Source: Aliirhizobium smilacinae
GTDB taxonomy: Bacteria; Pseudomonadota; Alphaproteobacteria; Rhizobiales; Rhizobiaceae
NCBI RefSeq assembly: GCF_006335145.1
Contig: NZ_VDMN01000005.1
Coordinates: 1-64,000 of the forward strand
Length of the DNA stretch: 64,000 bases
Direction of reading: 5' to 3'
The notes beneath the pieces were generated by a model. That model did not search any database, had not been told where the DNA came from, and saw nothing but the letters and a program-made list of their open reading frames with translations. Positions 54,113 to 63,011 of the stretch are shown here, piece by piece. Every line of letters begins with the position of its first letter. Within the stretch, counting starts at the first letter, position 1. The translations under genes and the position numbers were made by a program.

Positions 54113-54724
54113 ATGAAGATGAAACCCGAAACCGAAGTGGCAATTGAAATATTGGTCGCCTGTGCCCTGTCAAATGAGCGCCGACTAAGGACGGAGGATG
54201 CCGCAGCAGCTGACGCCACGACTGCGGACTTAGCCGCACATATCGTGTTGAAGCTCGTCAACGCCGGTTTTGTGAAGGCCAAGCGCGGCCGCAACGGTGG
54301 ACTGGAACTCTTGCGGCCGGCCCAAACCGTCTCGCTCGGCGACATTATCTGTCGGTTGGAAGCCCAATCTCCTGGGGCTTCAAAAGGGGCGAAGGCAACC
54401 GGAGAGCAGGCCGAGGATCGCGGTCTCGATCAGGTTATGCCTGGGGCAAATAATACCGTCAAAGCCTGTCTCGACCGCTTTTCCATTTCCGATCTTGCTC
54501 ACATGGAGCTACCAATGGAATTAGACGAACCGCGCAAAGAGTTAGGTTTACGCCGCGCCCGGCGTGGCATTGAAAATGAACAGTACATAGCCAGCAAGTT
54601 TCAAAAGAATATCACAGACTTCGTTGGCGTCGAACAATGGGTCGAAGGTTCAACCTGGCCAAGAGCAAAAATAGCCAAAGCGCGTCCTTCGCGTTCATTC
54701 GATGCCGCCACTGGGTCCATCTGA
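54113..54724 (+). CDS. Rrf2-family regulator with extended C-terminus
   Basis: The 203-residue protein has an Rrf2 winged helix: TEVAIEILVACALSNERRLRTEDAAAA, DLAAHIVLKLVNAGFVKAKRGRNGGLELLRPAQTVSLGDIICRLE. The three closely spaced cysteines that hold a cluster in IscR are not present (one remains in KACLDRF), so it is unlikely to be an Fe-S sensor. Residues beyond about 145 (RRARRGIENEQY onward) go past the usual length and overlap the convergent gene end by 30 nt; the real C-terminus may have been altered by a frameshift. Confidence 0.7.
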   Translation: MKMKPETEVAIEILVACALSNERRLRTEDAAAADATTADLAAHIVLKLVNAGFVKAKRGRNGGLELLRPAQTVSLGDIICRLEAQSPGASKGAKATGEQAEDRGLDQVMPGANNTVKACLDRFSISDLAHMELPMELDEPRKELGLRRARRGIENEQYIASKFQKNITDFVGVEQWVEGSTWPRAKIAKARPSRSFDAATGSI

Positions 54725-55675
54725 GTCTAGGGTTGGAGATCGCTGCGAAATTTTCAGCGTCCGCAATGATATGATAGATTCGTCGCGCCATTGAGCGCGG
54801 CTTGCGATCGCTGAGATAGGCAGGCGCTCTCGCACATACCTTTCTATCTTATCAATGGAAGCAGGCACAACGACTGGCTCCGCAATCCCGAAATCGCTTG
54901 CAATTGCGTTGAAGATGAATCCAAAACGCTCGAAATATTCCCTTACGCCACCTGAAGAGCTGAGGTCGGCCGCTTCAAATGGGCCGAGAAATGCCCAGCG
55001 GAGCCCGAACCCCTCGCTGATGATCGTATCCATGTCCGCGGGAGAGATGATGTCGTCGTTCAGGCAGCGAAACATTTCCACGATAAGAGCACCCTGCAAG
55101 CGGTTCAGGACGAAACTCGGGATCTCGCGTTTGATGAGTACGGGAACCTGACCGCATTCCCGCAGCAATGCGAATACCGCTGAAGTCACATCCTCATCGG
55201 TGAAAGGGGCAGGGCACACTTCCGTTACCGGCAAGAGGTGCGGTGGCGTCGCAGGGTGGACGACAATACATCGCTCGCGATTATCGAGTTCGGAAGCGAA
55301 TGTCGAAACCGGAAAGCTGGAAGTCGAGCTTGCCAAGATTGCGTTCGGTTCGGCGAGTTTGCTCAACTCGGCGAATATCGCTTTTTTGCTGTCGATCTTC
55401 TCCTCGATGCACTCATGGACAAACTGAGCGCCAGAGACGGCATCGACAAGTTCACCTCTGACCGTGATGCGTTCCAGCACACCGTCGACGGTATCGCCGT
55501 CACGAAGCAGCGGCCGGGAATGCTCCAAGGCTGTCCGGATCTTTTGTGGCGCCAGCGCTCTTGGCCCAGCTTCGCGGTCATACAGGCTGACCCGAAAGCC
55601 GGCTCTCGCGTAGACGATTGCCCAGGAGTTTCCCATGATACCAGTGCCGACGATTGCGATGTGCCGGATTTCCAT
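54695..55675 (-). CDS. 3-hydroxyacyl-CoA dehydrogenase-like (lambda-crystallin type)
   Basis: The 326-residue protein has the NAD-binding start IAIVGTGIMGNSWAIVYARAGF, the ASSTSSFPVS segment and the family-typical HPATPPHLLPVTEV, followed by the helical C-terminal domain (PSFVLNRLQGALIVEMF). It resembles the lambda-crystallin/L-gulonate 3-dehydrogenase and carnitine-dehydrogenase branch rather than fatty-acid enzymes, since no enoyl-CoA hydratase domain is attached. Substrate unknown. It lies 350 nt upstream of the Liv locus end on the same strand, so a link to that pathway is possible. Confidence 0.82.
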   Translation of the reverse strand: MEIRHIAIVGTGIMGNSWAIVYARAGFRVSLYDREAGPRALAPQKIRTALEHSRPLLRDGDTVDGVLERITVRGELVDAVSGAQFVHECIEEKIDSKKAIFAELSKLAEPNAILASSTSSFPVSTFASELDNRERCIVVHPATPPHLLPVTEVCPAPFTDEDVTSAVFALLRECGQVPVLIKREIPSFVLNRLQGALIVEMFRCLNDDIISPADMDTIISEGFGLRWAFLGPFEAADLSSSGGVREYFERFGFIFNAIASDFGIAEPVVVPASIDKIERYVRERLPISAIASRAQWRDESIISLRTLKISQRSPTLDSDGPSGGIE

Positions 55676-56027
55676 ATGAGCTCACAACTCCATCAAATGC
55701 TTCATCGTCGCTTTAAATACGCTCGTCGAATCCCTGGGATCATCAGCCCGATGGTGCAGACGGCTGTGAAAATCTAGGCCGTTACGGATCCGGCTTTGCG
55801 AATAAGGCGCAGGTATCGGTTGAGGAAAGAACGCAGAGCCGATCGAAGCGGCAAATGCGGGAAAGACAAGGCCCGATCTCGCTTGTATCTGCTTTCAGGT
55901 CGGCAATCTCTGTCAGGTAAAATGCAGATGAAGCACCCGGCCAACACGACCGCGTCGTCGTTAGAATGGTCTCTGGTATCTGTCATCCTGGCCTCATAAA
56001 ATAATGGGATCAAAGCGGAAATGGATT
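55676..56027. other. Intergenic stretch, no gene recognised
   Basis: These 350 bases lie between two minus-strand genes. A 94-codon minus-strand frame overlaps it (55774-56058) but also runs into the oxidase gene in a different frame and shows no motif, so I do not call it. The promoter of the hydroxyacyl-CoA-dehydrogenase-like gene should lie here. Confidence 0.45.
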
Positions 56028-57317
56028 TCAACCAAGGCGATCTTTCAGCCGATGCCATGCATGCATCTTGTTTGCTGTCTGCACGGCCAGCGCATGTAAC
56101 GGGATCGGTTTCATGGATGTGACGGGAAGCGGCATCTGATCGTCGCTACTTTTGCCGGCTGCCCAGCGACCCAGCTCCTGGCCGAGTGACATGGAGAGCG
56201 CGACGCCCCGGCCCGAGTAAATGCCGCCGAACACGAGACCGGGTGCCAAGCGGTAGAGACGCGGTTGCCGGTCGGGCACAACCGCGAACGTGCCATGCCA
56301 ATATTCATCGACTTCGGGCGGGCCGCCGAATGCCTTGAATGCCTTTCCAAGCATCTGGGCGACCTTCGCGCGTCCGCGCTGGGCCTCGTCGAACCAGAGC
56401 GAGTGCGTGGCGCCGCTGACGAGGCGGTTATCGCAATCGTAGTGGAAATAACGGAGATCGTTGCGCATGTCGGATACGGCAGGATTGCCCACCAGAATCT
56501 GCGCCCGCAGTTCCTCCGAGAGCGGAGGCGTCGCCGCCTGAAACACCTTGAATGGTATGAGCGTACGCTTCAGCCCCGGCCAGATGTCTTCGGTCAGGGC
56601 GTTGGTGGCGAGAATGACTTCCGGCGCAGTGACGCTTCCCGACGTGGTCAGAACCCGCCAACCGGTCGCGATGCGCTCGATACGTGTCGCGCGGGAATTC
56701 TCGAAAATCCTCACGCCTTCACGTTCCAGTGCGTCAGCAAGCCCGATCGTCATCGCGAAAGGGTTGATGTGGCCCGAATTGTGCACCATCCAGCCGCCCA
56801 GATAGGGGCTGCCGATACGGGCTGACACGTCGTCGCGGTCGAGCCAGGAGACATTCGCGCCGAAGGCTTTCCACTCGTCATGGAACTGGCGCGCGCGCTC
56901 CAGCGTCTTTTCCGTATGCGCCGGCTGAATCCAGCCTTCCTGCACCTGATGGGCATCGATGTTGAAGCGCTGCATCAGGCCGAAGGCGACACCCGCCGCA
57001 TCCGCTACCATGCGGTTGTAGCGCTCTCCCAATGGCTTGCCGTAAACCTTCTCGAATTCGGAAGGCGACGCTTTCGAATGGTGGGAGATAACGAGCCCGT
57101 TATTGCGACCTGACGCAGCCGAACCGATCTCGTTACCTTCCAGCAGGACGACGTTCAGTCCGCAATCTCGGGCGCCGAGAGCGGCGGCCATGCCGGTGAA
57201 GCCGCCGCCCACAACGAGTACATCCGTGTGGTGATCCCCTGAGAGCCTGGGCGCCGTCGTCCGCGTTTGAGCTGTTTTTCTCCAGAGATGCGGGGTCTGC
57301 CAGTCGACCTCAAACAT
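56028..57317 (-). CDS. FAD-dependent amine/amino-acid oxidase (DAO family, OrdL/PuuB-like)
   Basis: The 429-residue protein has the FAD Rossmann motif DVLVVGGGFTGMAAALGARDCGLNVVLLE near residue 32, then SGRNNGLV, and GIYSGRGVALSMSLGQELGRW near the C-terminus, as in the gamma-glutamylputrescine oxidase/OrdL branch. It would oxidise a C-N bond of an amine or amino acid to an imine with release of H2O2 or transfer to the electron chain. It overlaps the end of the LivF gene by 8 nt and is the last gene of the operon, so its substrate is likely the compound taken up. Confidence 0.82.
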   Translation of the reverse strand: MFEVDWQTPHLWRKTAQTRTTAPRLSGDHHTDVLVVGGGFTGMAAALGARDCGLNVVLLEGNEIGSAASGRNNGLVISHHSKASPSEFEKVYGKPLGERYNRMVADAAGVAFGLMQRFNIDAHQVQEGWIQPAHTEKTLERARQFHDEWKAFGANVSWLDRDDVSARIGSPYLGGWMVHNSGHINPFAMTIGLADALEREGVRIFENSRATRIERIATGWRVLTTSGSVTAPEVILATNALTEDIWPGLKRTLIPFKVFQAATPPLSEELRAQILVGNPAVSDMRNDLRYFHYDCDNRLVSGATHSLWFDEAQRGRAKVAQMLGKAFKAFGGPPEVDEYWHGTFAVVPDRQPRLYRLAPGLVFGGIYSGRGVALSMSLGQELGRWAAGKSSDDQMPLPVTSMKPIPLHALAVQTANKMHAWHRLKDRLG

Positions 57318-58059
57318 GGATTGTCTCCTCGATCGCACCGCCGAGATAATGCTCGCTGATTGCCGAATGCTCGGCAAGTTCCTGCGCCGGCCCATGGACG
57401 CGTACCCGGCCCGTGTTCAGGAGATAGGCGTAATCACCGCATTCCAGCGCGAGCTGCACGTTCTGTTCGACAAGCAGGATGGAGATCCCGGATTTCGAAA
57501 GATCGAGAATGATGTGGAAGATTTGCTGGATGATTTTCGGTGCAAGGCCAAGCGAAGGTTCGTCCAGCATCAACAGCTTCGGTTCGGCCATCAGCGCCCG
57601 GCCGATGGCGAGCATTTGCTGCTGGCCGCCCGACATCCTGCTTGCCATACCGTTGCGGCGTTCCTTCAGGATCGGGAAAAGTTCGAACACCTCGTTGCGA
57701 AGGGTTTCGAAGCTCCTGCCGCCGCGTCCGATATGGGCTGCAACGAGATTTTCCTCGATCGTCAGCCGCTGGAAAATCTGCCGGCCTTCCGGGCAATGCG
57801 CGAGACCCATGCGCACGACCTGTTCCGGCCGTGCGCCGGTAATATCCTTGCCGTCGAACTCGATCGATCCCGCGGTTGCGCGCGCAACACCGGAAATCGA
57901 ATTCAGCAGGGTTGTCTTGCCGGCACCGTTCGGCCCGAGAATGACGACGATCTCGCGCTCGTCGACTTCCAGGTCGACGGCGTTAAGTACGCCGACGCGC
58001 CCGTATCCCGAGTTGAGCCCGGCGATCTTTAGCAGCGGTCTTGATGTCGTCGATGTCAT
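57310..58059 (-). CDS. livF: Branched-chain-amino-acid-type ABC ATPase, LivF
   Basis: The 249-residue ATPase has Walker A GPNGAGKTT, signature MSGGQQQM, Walker B LLMLDEPSLGL and the H-loop region LLVEQNVQLAL typical of LivF. It overlaps the LivG gene by 77 nt and the oxidase by 8 nt. The name refers to the family; the actual ligand is uncertain. Confidence 0.88.
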   Translation of the reverse strand: MTSTTSRPLLKIAGLNSGYGRVGVLNAVDLEVDEREIVVILGPNGAGKTTLLNSISGVARATAGSIEFDGKDITGARPEQVVRMGLAHCPEGRQIFQRLTIEENLVAAHIGRGGRSFETLRNEVFELFPILKERRNGMASRMSGGQQQMLAIGRALMAEPKLLMLDEPSLGLAPKIIQQIFHIILDLSKSGISILLVEQNVQLALECGDYAYLLNTGRVRVHGPAQELAEHSAISEHYLGGAIEETIHV

Positions 58060-58813
58060 TGGCTGTTCCCAGATACGCGAGTTGGACGTCGGAGCTTGCC
58101 TGAACTTCCGCGGGGGTTCCCTGGAAGAGAAGCTTGCCGTGATGCATCACGACAATGCGGTCACAGACACTCATGACCAGATCCATGTCGTGCTCGACGA
58201 CAATCATGATGCGGTCGGGCGATTTCAGCTCCGCAAGCCTGGCGGTCAGTTCTGTCGTCTCGTGATGATTGAGGCCGGCTGCCGGTTCGTCGAGCAGTAG
58301 CACACGCGGATTGGTCACCAGAGCGCGGGCGATTTCCAGCATGCGCTGGCGCCCATATGGCAGGCTCCCGGCTTCGGCATCGGCATAGTGCTGCAGGCCG
58401 AAAAAAGAGAGCAGCTCCATACACACGTCGCGGCGGTTTATCCGTCGCTTCGCTGCGAATGGCGGCCAGAGAATTTCCCGCCAGACCTGTCCGACCTGCG
58501 TCGGATAGAAACAGACTTCCAGGTTCTCGAGCACCGTCATCTGGTCGAACAGCCGTATGTTCTGGTAGGTCCGCGCGACGCCTGAATTGGCGATCTGGTA
58601 TTTCTTCAGGCCGCTCAGCGTTCGATCGTCGAGGCTGATCCTGCCGCCGGACACCAGATAGGAGCCGGCAGTCATGTTGATCAGGGTAGACTTTCCGGCG
58701 CCGTTGGGGCCGATAATGCCGTGGATGAGGCCCGGTTGAAATACCGTCGAGACGTCGTCGATCGCAACGTGACTGCCGTATTGCTTGCGAAGGTTGTGAA
58801 AAACGAGTGTCAT
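57983..58813 (-). CDS. livG: Branched-chain-amino-acid-type ABC ATPase, LivG
   Basis: The 276-residue protein has Walker A GPNGAGKST, the long helical insert with SGVARTYQNIRLFDQMTV, a signature variant LPYGRQRM, Walker B VLLLDEPAAGL and VEHDMDLVMSVCDRI, the LivG pattern. The ATG at 58813 overlaps the livM stop by 4 nt. The C-terminal DDIKTAAKDRRAQLGIRARRRT tail extends over the start of livF. Confidence 0.88.
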   Translation of the reverse strand: MTLVFHNLRKQYGSHVAIDDVSTVFQPGLIHGIIGPNGAGKSTLINMTAGSYLVSGGRISLDDRTLSGLKKYQIANSGVARTYQNIRLFDQMTVLENLEVCFYPTQVGQVWREILWPPFAAKRRINRRDVCMELLSFFGLQHYADAEAGSLPYGRQRMLEIARALVTNPRVLLLDEPAAGLNHHETTELTARLAELKSPDRIMIVVEHDMDLVMSVCDRIVVMHHGKLLFQGTPAEVQASSDVQLAYLGTANDIDDIKTAAKDRRAQLGIRARRRT

Positions 58814-59805
58814 TTTCCGAACAGCCCCCGAATGAGTTTTTCCGGTCCGAACGTGCGCGGCACGATCCCGGCAGGTCGCACGATGATCAGCACGATCATC
58901 AACAGGCCGAGGAACAGAATGCGCCACTCGGCGAATTCCCGAAGGACTTCCGGAAGCAGGATGAGGATGGCCGCGCCGATGACGATCCCGAGAATATTGC
59001 CGATGCCGCCGATCACGATCATCAGCACGATCAGGACGGACTCCTGCAGTGCGAAGCTGTCCGGACTGACAAAGCGCTGCGATGCCGCGAAGATGACACC
59101 GGCGATAGAGCCGATCGTTGCGGAGGTCGCAAAGGCTGCGAGCTTGGCATTCGTCGTGTTGATGCCGATACCGCGCGCCGCATCCTGGTCTTCGCGGATG
59201 GCCGCCCAGGCCTTTCCGAGAATGGATTTCTCCATCCGCCACACGAAGATCGCGACAGCGAAGACAACCACGATCAGGAGCCAGTAGATTTCAGTCGGCC
59301 TTGCCAGTTCGATCCCAGCGATCGACGCCTTGTCCAATCGGGCGATGCCCTTGGGTCCGCCGGTCAGCCAATCCAGATTATTGATCACGATACGAATGAT
59401 CTCGCCGAAGCCGAGCGTCACGATCGCCAGATAGTCTCCCCGCATCTTCAGCACCGGAAGGCCAAGAAGGATGCCGGTGATCGCTCCGACGGCGGCTGCG
59501 ATCACCACGATGAGCAGGAATGGCAGATGCAGGTCGAATTGAGGGCTCGCCAGCAGCGCATAGGTATAGGCCCCGACGGCGTAGAAAGCGACGAAGCCTA
59601 GGTCGAGCAGTCCTGCATAGCCGATGACGATATTGAGGCCGATGCCGAGGAGAATGTAGATCAGCAGGCCATTGGCGACGCGCACATAATAGTTCGGCAG
59701 GAAGGGCGTCACGATTATCAGGGCAACAGCGGTCGCCAGGATCAACAGGGACAGGAGTCTGCCGCCTCGCATGCGCATTTGAACGGATGTGTCGACGGAG
59801 GACAT
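58810..59805 (-). CDS. livM: Branched-chain-amino-acid-type ABC permease, LivM
   Basis: The 331-residue protein has about nine spans and the LivM-typical GIGLNIVIGYAGLLDLGFVAFYAVGAYTYAL near residue 55 and the cytoplasmic AIREDQDAARGIGINTTNAKLAAF loop near 215. It follows livH with a one-base overlap. Confidence 0.88.
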   Translation of the reverse strand: MSSVDTSVQMRMRGGRLLSLLILATAVALIIVTPFLPNYYVRVANGLLIYILLGIGLNIVIGYAGLLDLGFVAFYAVGAYTYALLASPQFDLHLPFLLIVVIAAAVGAITGILLGLPVLKMRGDYLAIVTLGFGEIIRIVINNLDWLTGGPKGIARLDKASIAGIELARPTEIYWLLIVVVFAVAIFVWRMEKSILGKAWAAIREDQDAARGIGINTTNAKLAAFATSATIGSIAGVIFAASQRFVSPDSFALQESVLIVLMIVIGGIGNILGIVIGAAILILLPEVLREFAEWRILFLGLLMIVLIIVRPAGIVPRTFGPEKLIRGLFGK

Positions 59806-60755
59806 CAGAACTCCCTCTTGTAAACCATGCTCTCCTCCGAGACGGGCTCACCGAGGATACCTGCGGGCCGGACAAGAAGAACGAGTATGAGAATGACGAA
59901 TGCCAGGACGTCGCGATATTCGGTGCCGAGCAAACCACCCGAAAGGACAGGTAGCAGGGCCGTCCCGGCAACTTCGACGAAAGCGAGGATGAAGGCACCC
60001 AACATCGCGCCGGGGATGGAGCCGATGCCGCCGAGGATTGCCGCGGTGAAGGCCTTCAGGCCGACGACGGCGCCCATCGTGGGTGTCATGATACCGTAAT
60101 AACTCGCATAAAGGATGCCGCCGGCCGCACCCAGAAGCGGACCGAAGAAAAACACCAGGGATATGGCAAGGTTGACGTTGATGCCGAGCAACTGGGCGGT
60201 CGAGCGGTTTTCCGACACGGCACGAACGATGATGCCCGCCCGGCTTCGGTTGACCAGGACGTAGAGCGCCGCCATCAGCACGAAAGCCGCCACGAGAATG
60301 CCGATCTGCACCAGCGTGACGGTGCCGCCGAGAATTCCGATGCGGGTTGCCGGGAAGAAGCTGGGGAAAGCGACAGGCTGGGGGCCTGCCATGATCTGCA
60401 CGCCTGTGACAAGCGACAGCGAGACGCCGAGAGAAGACAGCATCGGCGCCAGGCGGTTGGAGTTTCGCAACGGCCTGTAGGCCAGTCGCTCAATGCCGAC
60501 GCCGACCAATCCTACGCCGACGACCGCCACCGCAAAAACCAGCGTCAGGGCAAGCGCGCCGACGCCGCCGATATCGCCGACGAACAGGGTGAGCGCCAGA
60601 AACGCTGCATATGCCCCCAGCATGAACATCTCGCCATGGGCGAAGTTGATCATGCGCAGGACACCGTAGACCATGGTGTAGCCAAGCGCGATGAGTGCGT
60701 AGATGGCACCGATCGTCAGGGCGTTGAATGTTTGTTGAATAAGGATTCCGAGCAT
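59805..60755 (-). CDS. livH: Branched-chain-amino-acid-type ABC permease, LivH
   Basis: The 316-residue protein has about eight spans with LivH marks: TIGAIYALIALGYTMVYGVLRMINFAHGEMFMLGAY near the start and the loop RAVSENRSTAQLLGINVNLAISLVF, then GGIGSIPGAMLGAFILAFVE. The ATG at 60755 follows AGGACACC; a GTG 15 nt upstream is possible. It is 126 nt downstream of the binding-protein gene. Confidence 0.88.
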   Translation of the reverse strand: MLGILIQQTFNALTIGAIYALIALGYTMVYGVLRMINFAHGEMFMLGAYAAFLALTLFVGDIGGVGALALTLVFAVAVVGVGLVGVGIERLAYRPLRNSNRLAPMLSSLGVSLSLVTGVQIMAGPQPVAFPSFFPATRIGILGGTVTLVQIGILVAAFVLMAALYVLVNRSRAGIIVRAVSENRSTAQLLGINVNLAISLVFFFGPLLGAAGGILYASYYGIMTPTMGAVVGLKAFTAAILGGIGSIPGAMLGAFILAFVEVAGTALLPVLSGGLLGTEYRDVLAFVILILVLLVRPAGILGEPVSEESMVYKREF

Positions 60756-60880
60756 GGGTGTCCTGTCCACGTGCGCCGCAAACGGCGGGATAGGAGACGC
60801 GGCTGCGCTCGCGAGCGAGTTTGCAGCCGCGCGGTCGAAAAGTCACGGGTCGGCGCGAGCCGGCCCGACTTGTCGTGCCG

Positions 60881-61990
60881 TTATTTCGTCCCGATCAAGG
60901 TGAACTTGTCGCCGTCGACCTTGTAGAGATAGGAAGGGGCCACCTTCAGATCACCCTTCTCGTCGAACTCGAGAACACCGATAGCCGTGTCGGCTTTAAC
61001 GGCGTGCAGCGCGTCGTTCATGTCTTCGCGAGTCAAGCCCTTGGTGCTTTTCAACACGGCCTCAAGGATCTGTCCCTGGGCATAGCCATAGATCGAATAT
61101 GGGCCCGCATCCTGGCCGTACTTGGCCTTGTACTGCGTGGCGAAATCCGCAATCGCCGGCGTGGCATCCAGTGGCGGCGCCTGTACGGCAACCGTGGCTC
61201 CCTGGACATTGGCCTGACCTGCCTGGGAAATGAATTCTGGCGTGTAGCCGCCATCCGGAACCATAAGCGTCGCCTTGACGCCCTGTTCGTGCATCTGCTT
61301 GGCGAACAGCGCCAGTTGCGGCATTACGGCGCCGAGATAAATCACGTCGGGATTTTTCGATTTGATCTGCGCGAGAACTGCGCTGAAATCGACGTCCGTT
61401 GGTGCGACGGAGAGCGTATCCAGCACCTTGCCGCCACCAGCCGTGAAATTCTTACCGAAGATTTCCGAGATCCCCTGACCGAATACCTGCTTGTCGTTGA
61501 CGATGAGAGCGGTCTTGGCGCTGAGCTTCTGCAGTGCGTATTCGGCGGGCAGCAGGGCGCCGGCAAAGTCGTTGGCGACAGGGCGAACCATGAACTTGTA
61601 ACCCTGCTGCGTCAGCGCCGGGTTCGAGCCAAATGTCATGGTCGCAAGCGTGCAATCTTCGTAGATCGGCAAGGTCGACTGCGCCACGCCGGAATTGAAG
61701 TTGACCACCCCGAGGATCACGCCGTCGTCATCGCAGAACTTCTGTGCGACCAGAGTGCCCTGGCGCGGATCGGCCTGGTCGTCCTGCTGGTCGATCTTCA
61801 CGGTAACGCCGTTGACGCCGCCGGCGGCATTCAGCTTGTCGATGTAAAGCTTGAAGCCGTTATGCCATGTGGTTCCGAAAAATGCCTGTGGCCCGGATGT
61901 CGGGCCAGCAAGACCAACGGTGATCTCTTCGGCGAAAACTGGTGTGCCGAAAAGGGCAGTCGTAAGAGATAGCGCAGCGATCAGCTTCAT
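60881..61990 (-). CDS. ABC-transporter substrate-binding protein, LivJ/LivK type
   Basis: The 369-residue protein has a signal peptide cleaved after VFA (MKLIAALSLTTALFGTPVFA), then EITVGLAGPTSGPQAFFG and AGGVNGVTVKIDQQDDQADPRQGTLVAQK, typical of family 4 binding proteins. The DGVILGVVNFNSGVAQSTLPIYED and KSKNPDVIYLGAVMPQLA blocks complete the two-lobe fold. The ligand is not necessarily leucine; the oxidase downstream suggests another amino acid or amine. It is the first gene of the Liv operon and has the TGTCGACA palindrome upstream. Confidence 0.88.
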   Translation of the reverse strand: MKLIAALSLTTALFGTPVFAEEITVGLAGPTSGPQAFFGTTWHNGFKLYIDKLNAAGGVNGVTVKIDQQDDQADPRQGTLVAQKFCDDDGVILGVVNFNSGVAQSTLPIYEDCTLATMTFGSNPALTQQGYKFMVRPVANDFAGALLPAEYALQKLSAKTALIVNDKQVFGQGISEIFGKNFTAGGGKVLDTLSVAPTDVDFSAVLAQIKSKNPDVIYLGAVMPQLALFAKQMHEQGVKATLMVPDGGYTPEFISQAGQANVQGATVAVQAPPLDATPAIADFATQYKAKYGQDAGPYSIYGYAQGQILEAVLKSTKGLTREDMNDALHAVKADTAIGVLEFDEKGDLKVAPSYLYKVDGDKFTLIGTK

Positions 61991-62088
61991 TGTGTTCCCC
62001 TTTGTTGCGGTCCTATCGCGTCAGCAGGCCTTAGTGGTCTTCTTGCTGGTAACGCTATGGAAGCAGACAATTTGAGATACGTCAAGAA

Positions 62089-62100
62089 AGTGTCGACACT
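62089..62100. promoter_or_regulatory. TGTCGACA palindrome upstream of the Liv operon
   Basis: AGTGTCGACACT is a perfect 12-bp palindrome 99 nt before the binding-protein start, directly before TTGACG, a possible -35 box on the minus strand. The same core TGTCGACA recurs at 62933 in front of the GntR gene. It is the likely operator of that regulator. Confidence 0.55.
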
Positions 62101-62127
62101 ATTGCGTTCAATTTTGCCACGTTTTAT

Positions 62128-62904
62128 TCATGTGTTGGATGCGGCTCGGCCGCGGCGCTGGCGCGGGCTCTGATCGGCGGAGGAATAGACCTTGAGCAAG
62201 GCATCTTTGAGAGCTTCCTGCGTGGCAGAAACTGTGAGTTCGATATGTTTGCGCAACAACTCCGTCCCGCCTTCCGCATCGCGCTTTATCGCAGCATCGA
62301 CGATTGCCGAATGCGCAGCGACCAGATCCTTGTCGTGGCTGCGATGCTCGATCTGAATGCGGCGGATGAAACGAATGCGTGCGTTGATCGCCTGCAGTTG
62401 GTTGACGATTTCGGGGTTTCCGGACAGTTCGGCGATGAGAACGTGAAACCGTTCGTCTTCCGCCAGGATATCGTCCGGTGGTTGATCCCGGTAACCCTCG
62501 ACGAGGCCGGCCCAGTACGACCGCAAACTGTCGATTTCATCGTCGGAGGCTCGCTCGCACATCAGACGGAAAGCTGCGCACTCAATGATCGAGCGCAATT
62601 CGTAAAGGTCGATAAGACCTTCCGTGCTGAGGCTTCGGACAAAGAAACCGCGATTGGGCGTGAGCGATACGAAGCCCTCCGATGCAAGACGGTTCAGAGC
62701 TTCCCTGATCGGCGTGCGGGAGATGGAAAGGCTCTTTGCCAGCCGCATTTCATTGATGCGCTCCTCCGGCTTCAATTGGAACTCCACCAGAAGCTTCCGG
62801 ATGGCATTGTACGCGCGCTCGCTGCTGTCTGCAGATCTGCGGGTTTCCGGCTCCGCGGTCTCGGCAAGAGCGATGTGGTCGGTCGTTTCTGGGGAATTCT
62901 TCAT
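62128..62904 (-). CDS. GntR-family regulator, FCD subfamily
   Basis: The 258-residue protein has a winged helix (YNAIRKLLVEFQLKPEERINEMRLAKSLSISRTPIREALNRLASEGFVSL) and an FCD ligand domain (LYELRSIIECAAFRLM, DERFHVLIAELSGNPEIVNQLQ, AAHSAIVDAAIKRDAEGG) with the metal-binding His and Asp pattern. The ATG at 62904 is the start that leaves a control region with the ProC-like gene; an upstream start would cross the palindrome. It probably senses an intermediate of the amine pathway and controls both directions. Confidence 0.88.
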   Translation of the reverse strand: MKNSPETTDHIALAETAEPETRRSADSSERAYNAIRKLLVEFQLKPEERINEMRLAKSLSISRTPIREALNRLASEGFVSLTPNRGFFVRSLSTEGLIDLYELRSIIECAAFRLMCERASDDEIDSLRSYWAGLVEGYRDQPPDDILAEDERFHVLIAELSGNPEIVNQLQAINARIRFIRRIQIEHRSHDKDLVAAHSAIVDAAIKRDAEGGTELLRKHIELTVSATQEALKDALLKVYSSADQSPRQRRGRAASNT

Positions 62905-62930
62905 CAGTAAATGGTCCGTCGTCGAGCGAT

Positions 62931-62942
62931 ATTGTCGACAGT
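62931..62942. promoter_or_regulatory. TGTCGACA site between GntR and ProC-like genes
   Basis: ATTGTCGACAGT contains the palindrome TGTCGACA at 62933-62940. It lies 27 nt before the GntR start and 70 nt before the ProC-like start in the divergent region. Its repetition near the Liv operon suggests that it is the regulator's operator. Confidence 0.55.
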
Positions 62943-63011
62943 TATATATGCAGTTCTGATCGTTTCTAATGTGTGATCGATGCAACCTCAAGATCATGGA
63001 GATCGGATAAT

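Noticed and set aside
55774..56058. Minus-strand frame of 94 codons
   Set aside because: It overlaps the end of the FAD oxidase in a different frame and has no recognisable feature.
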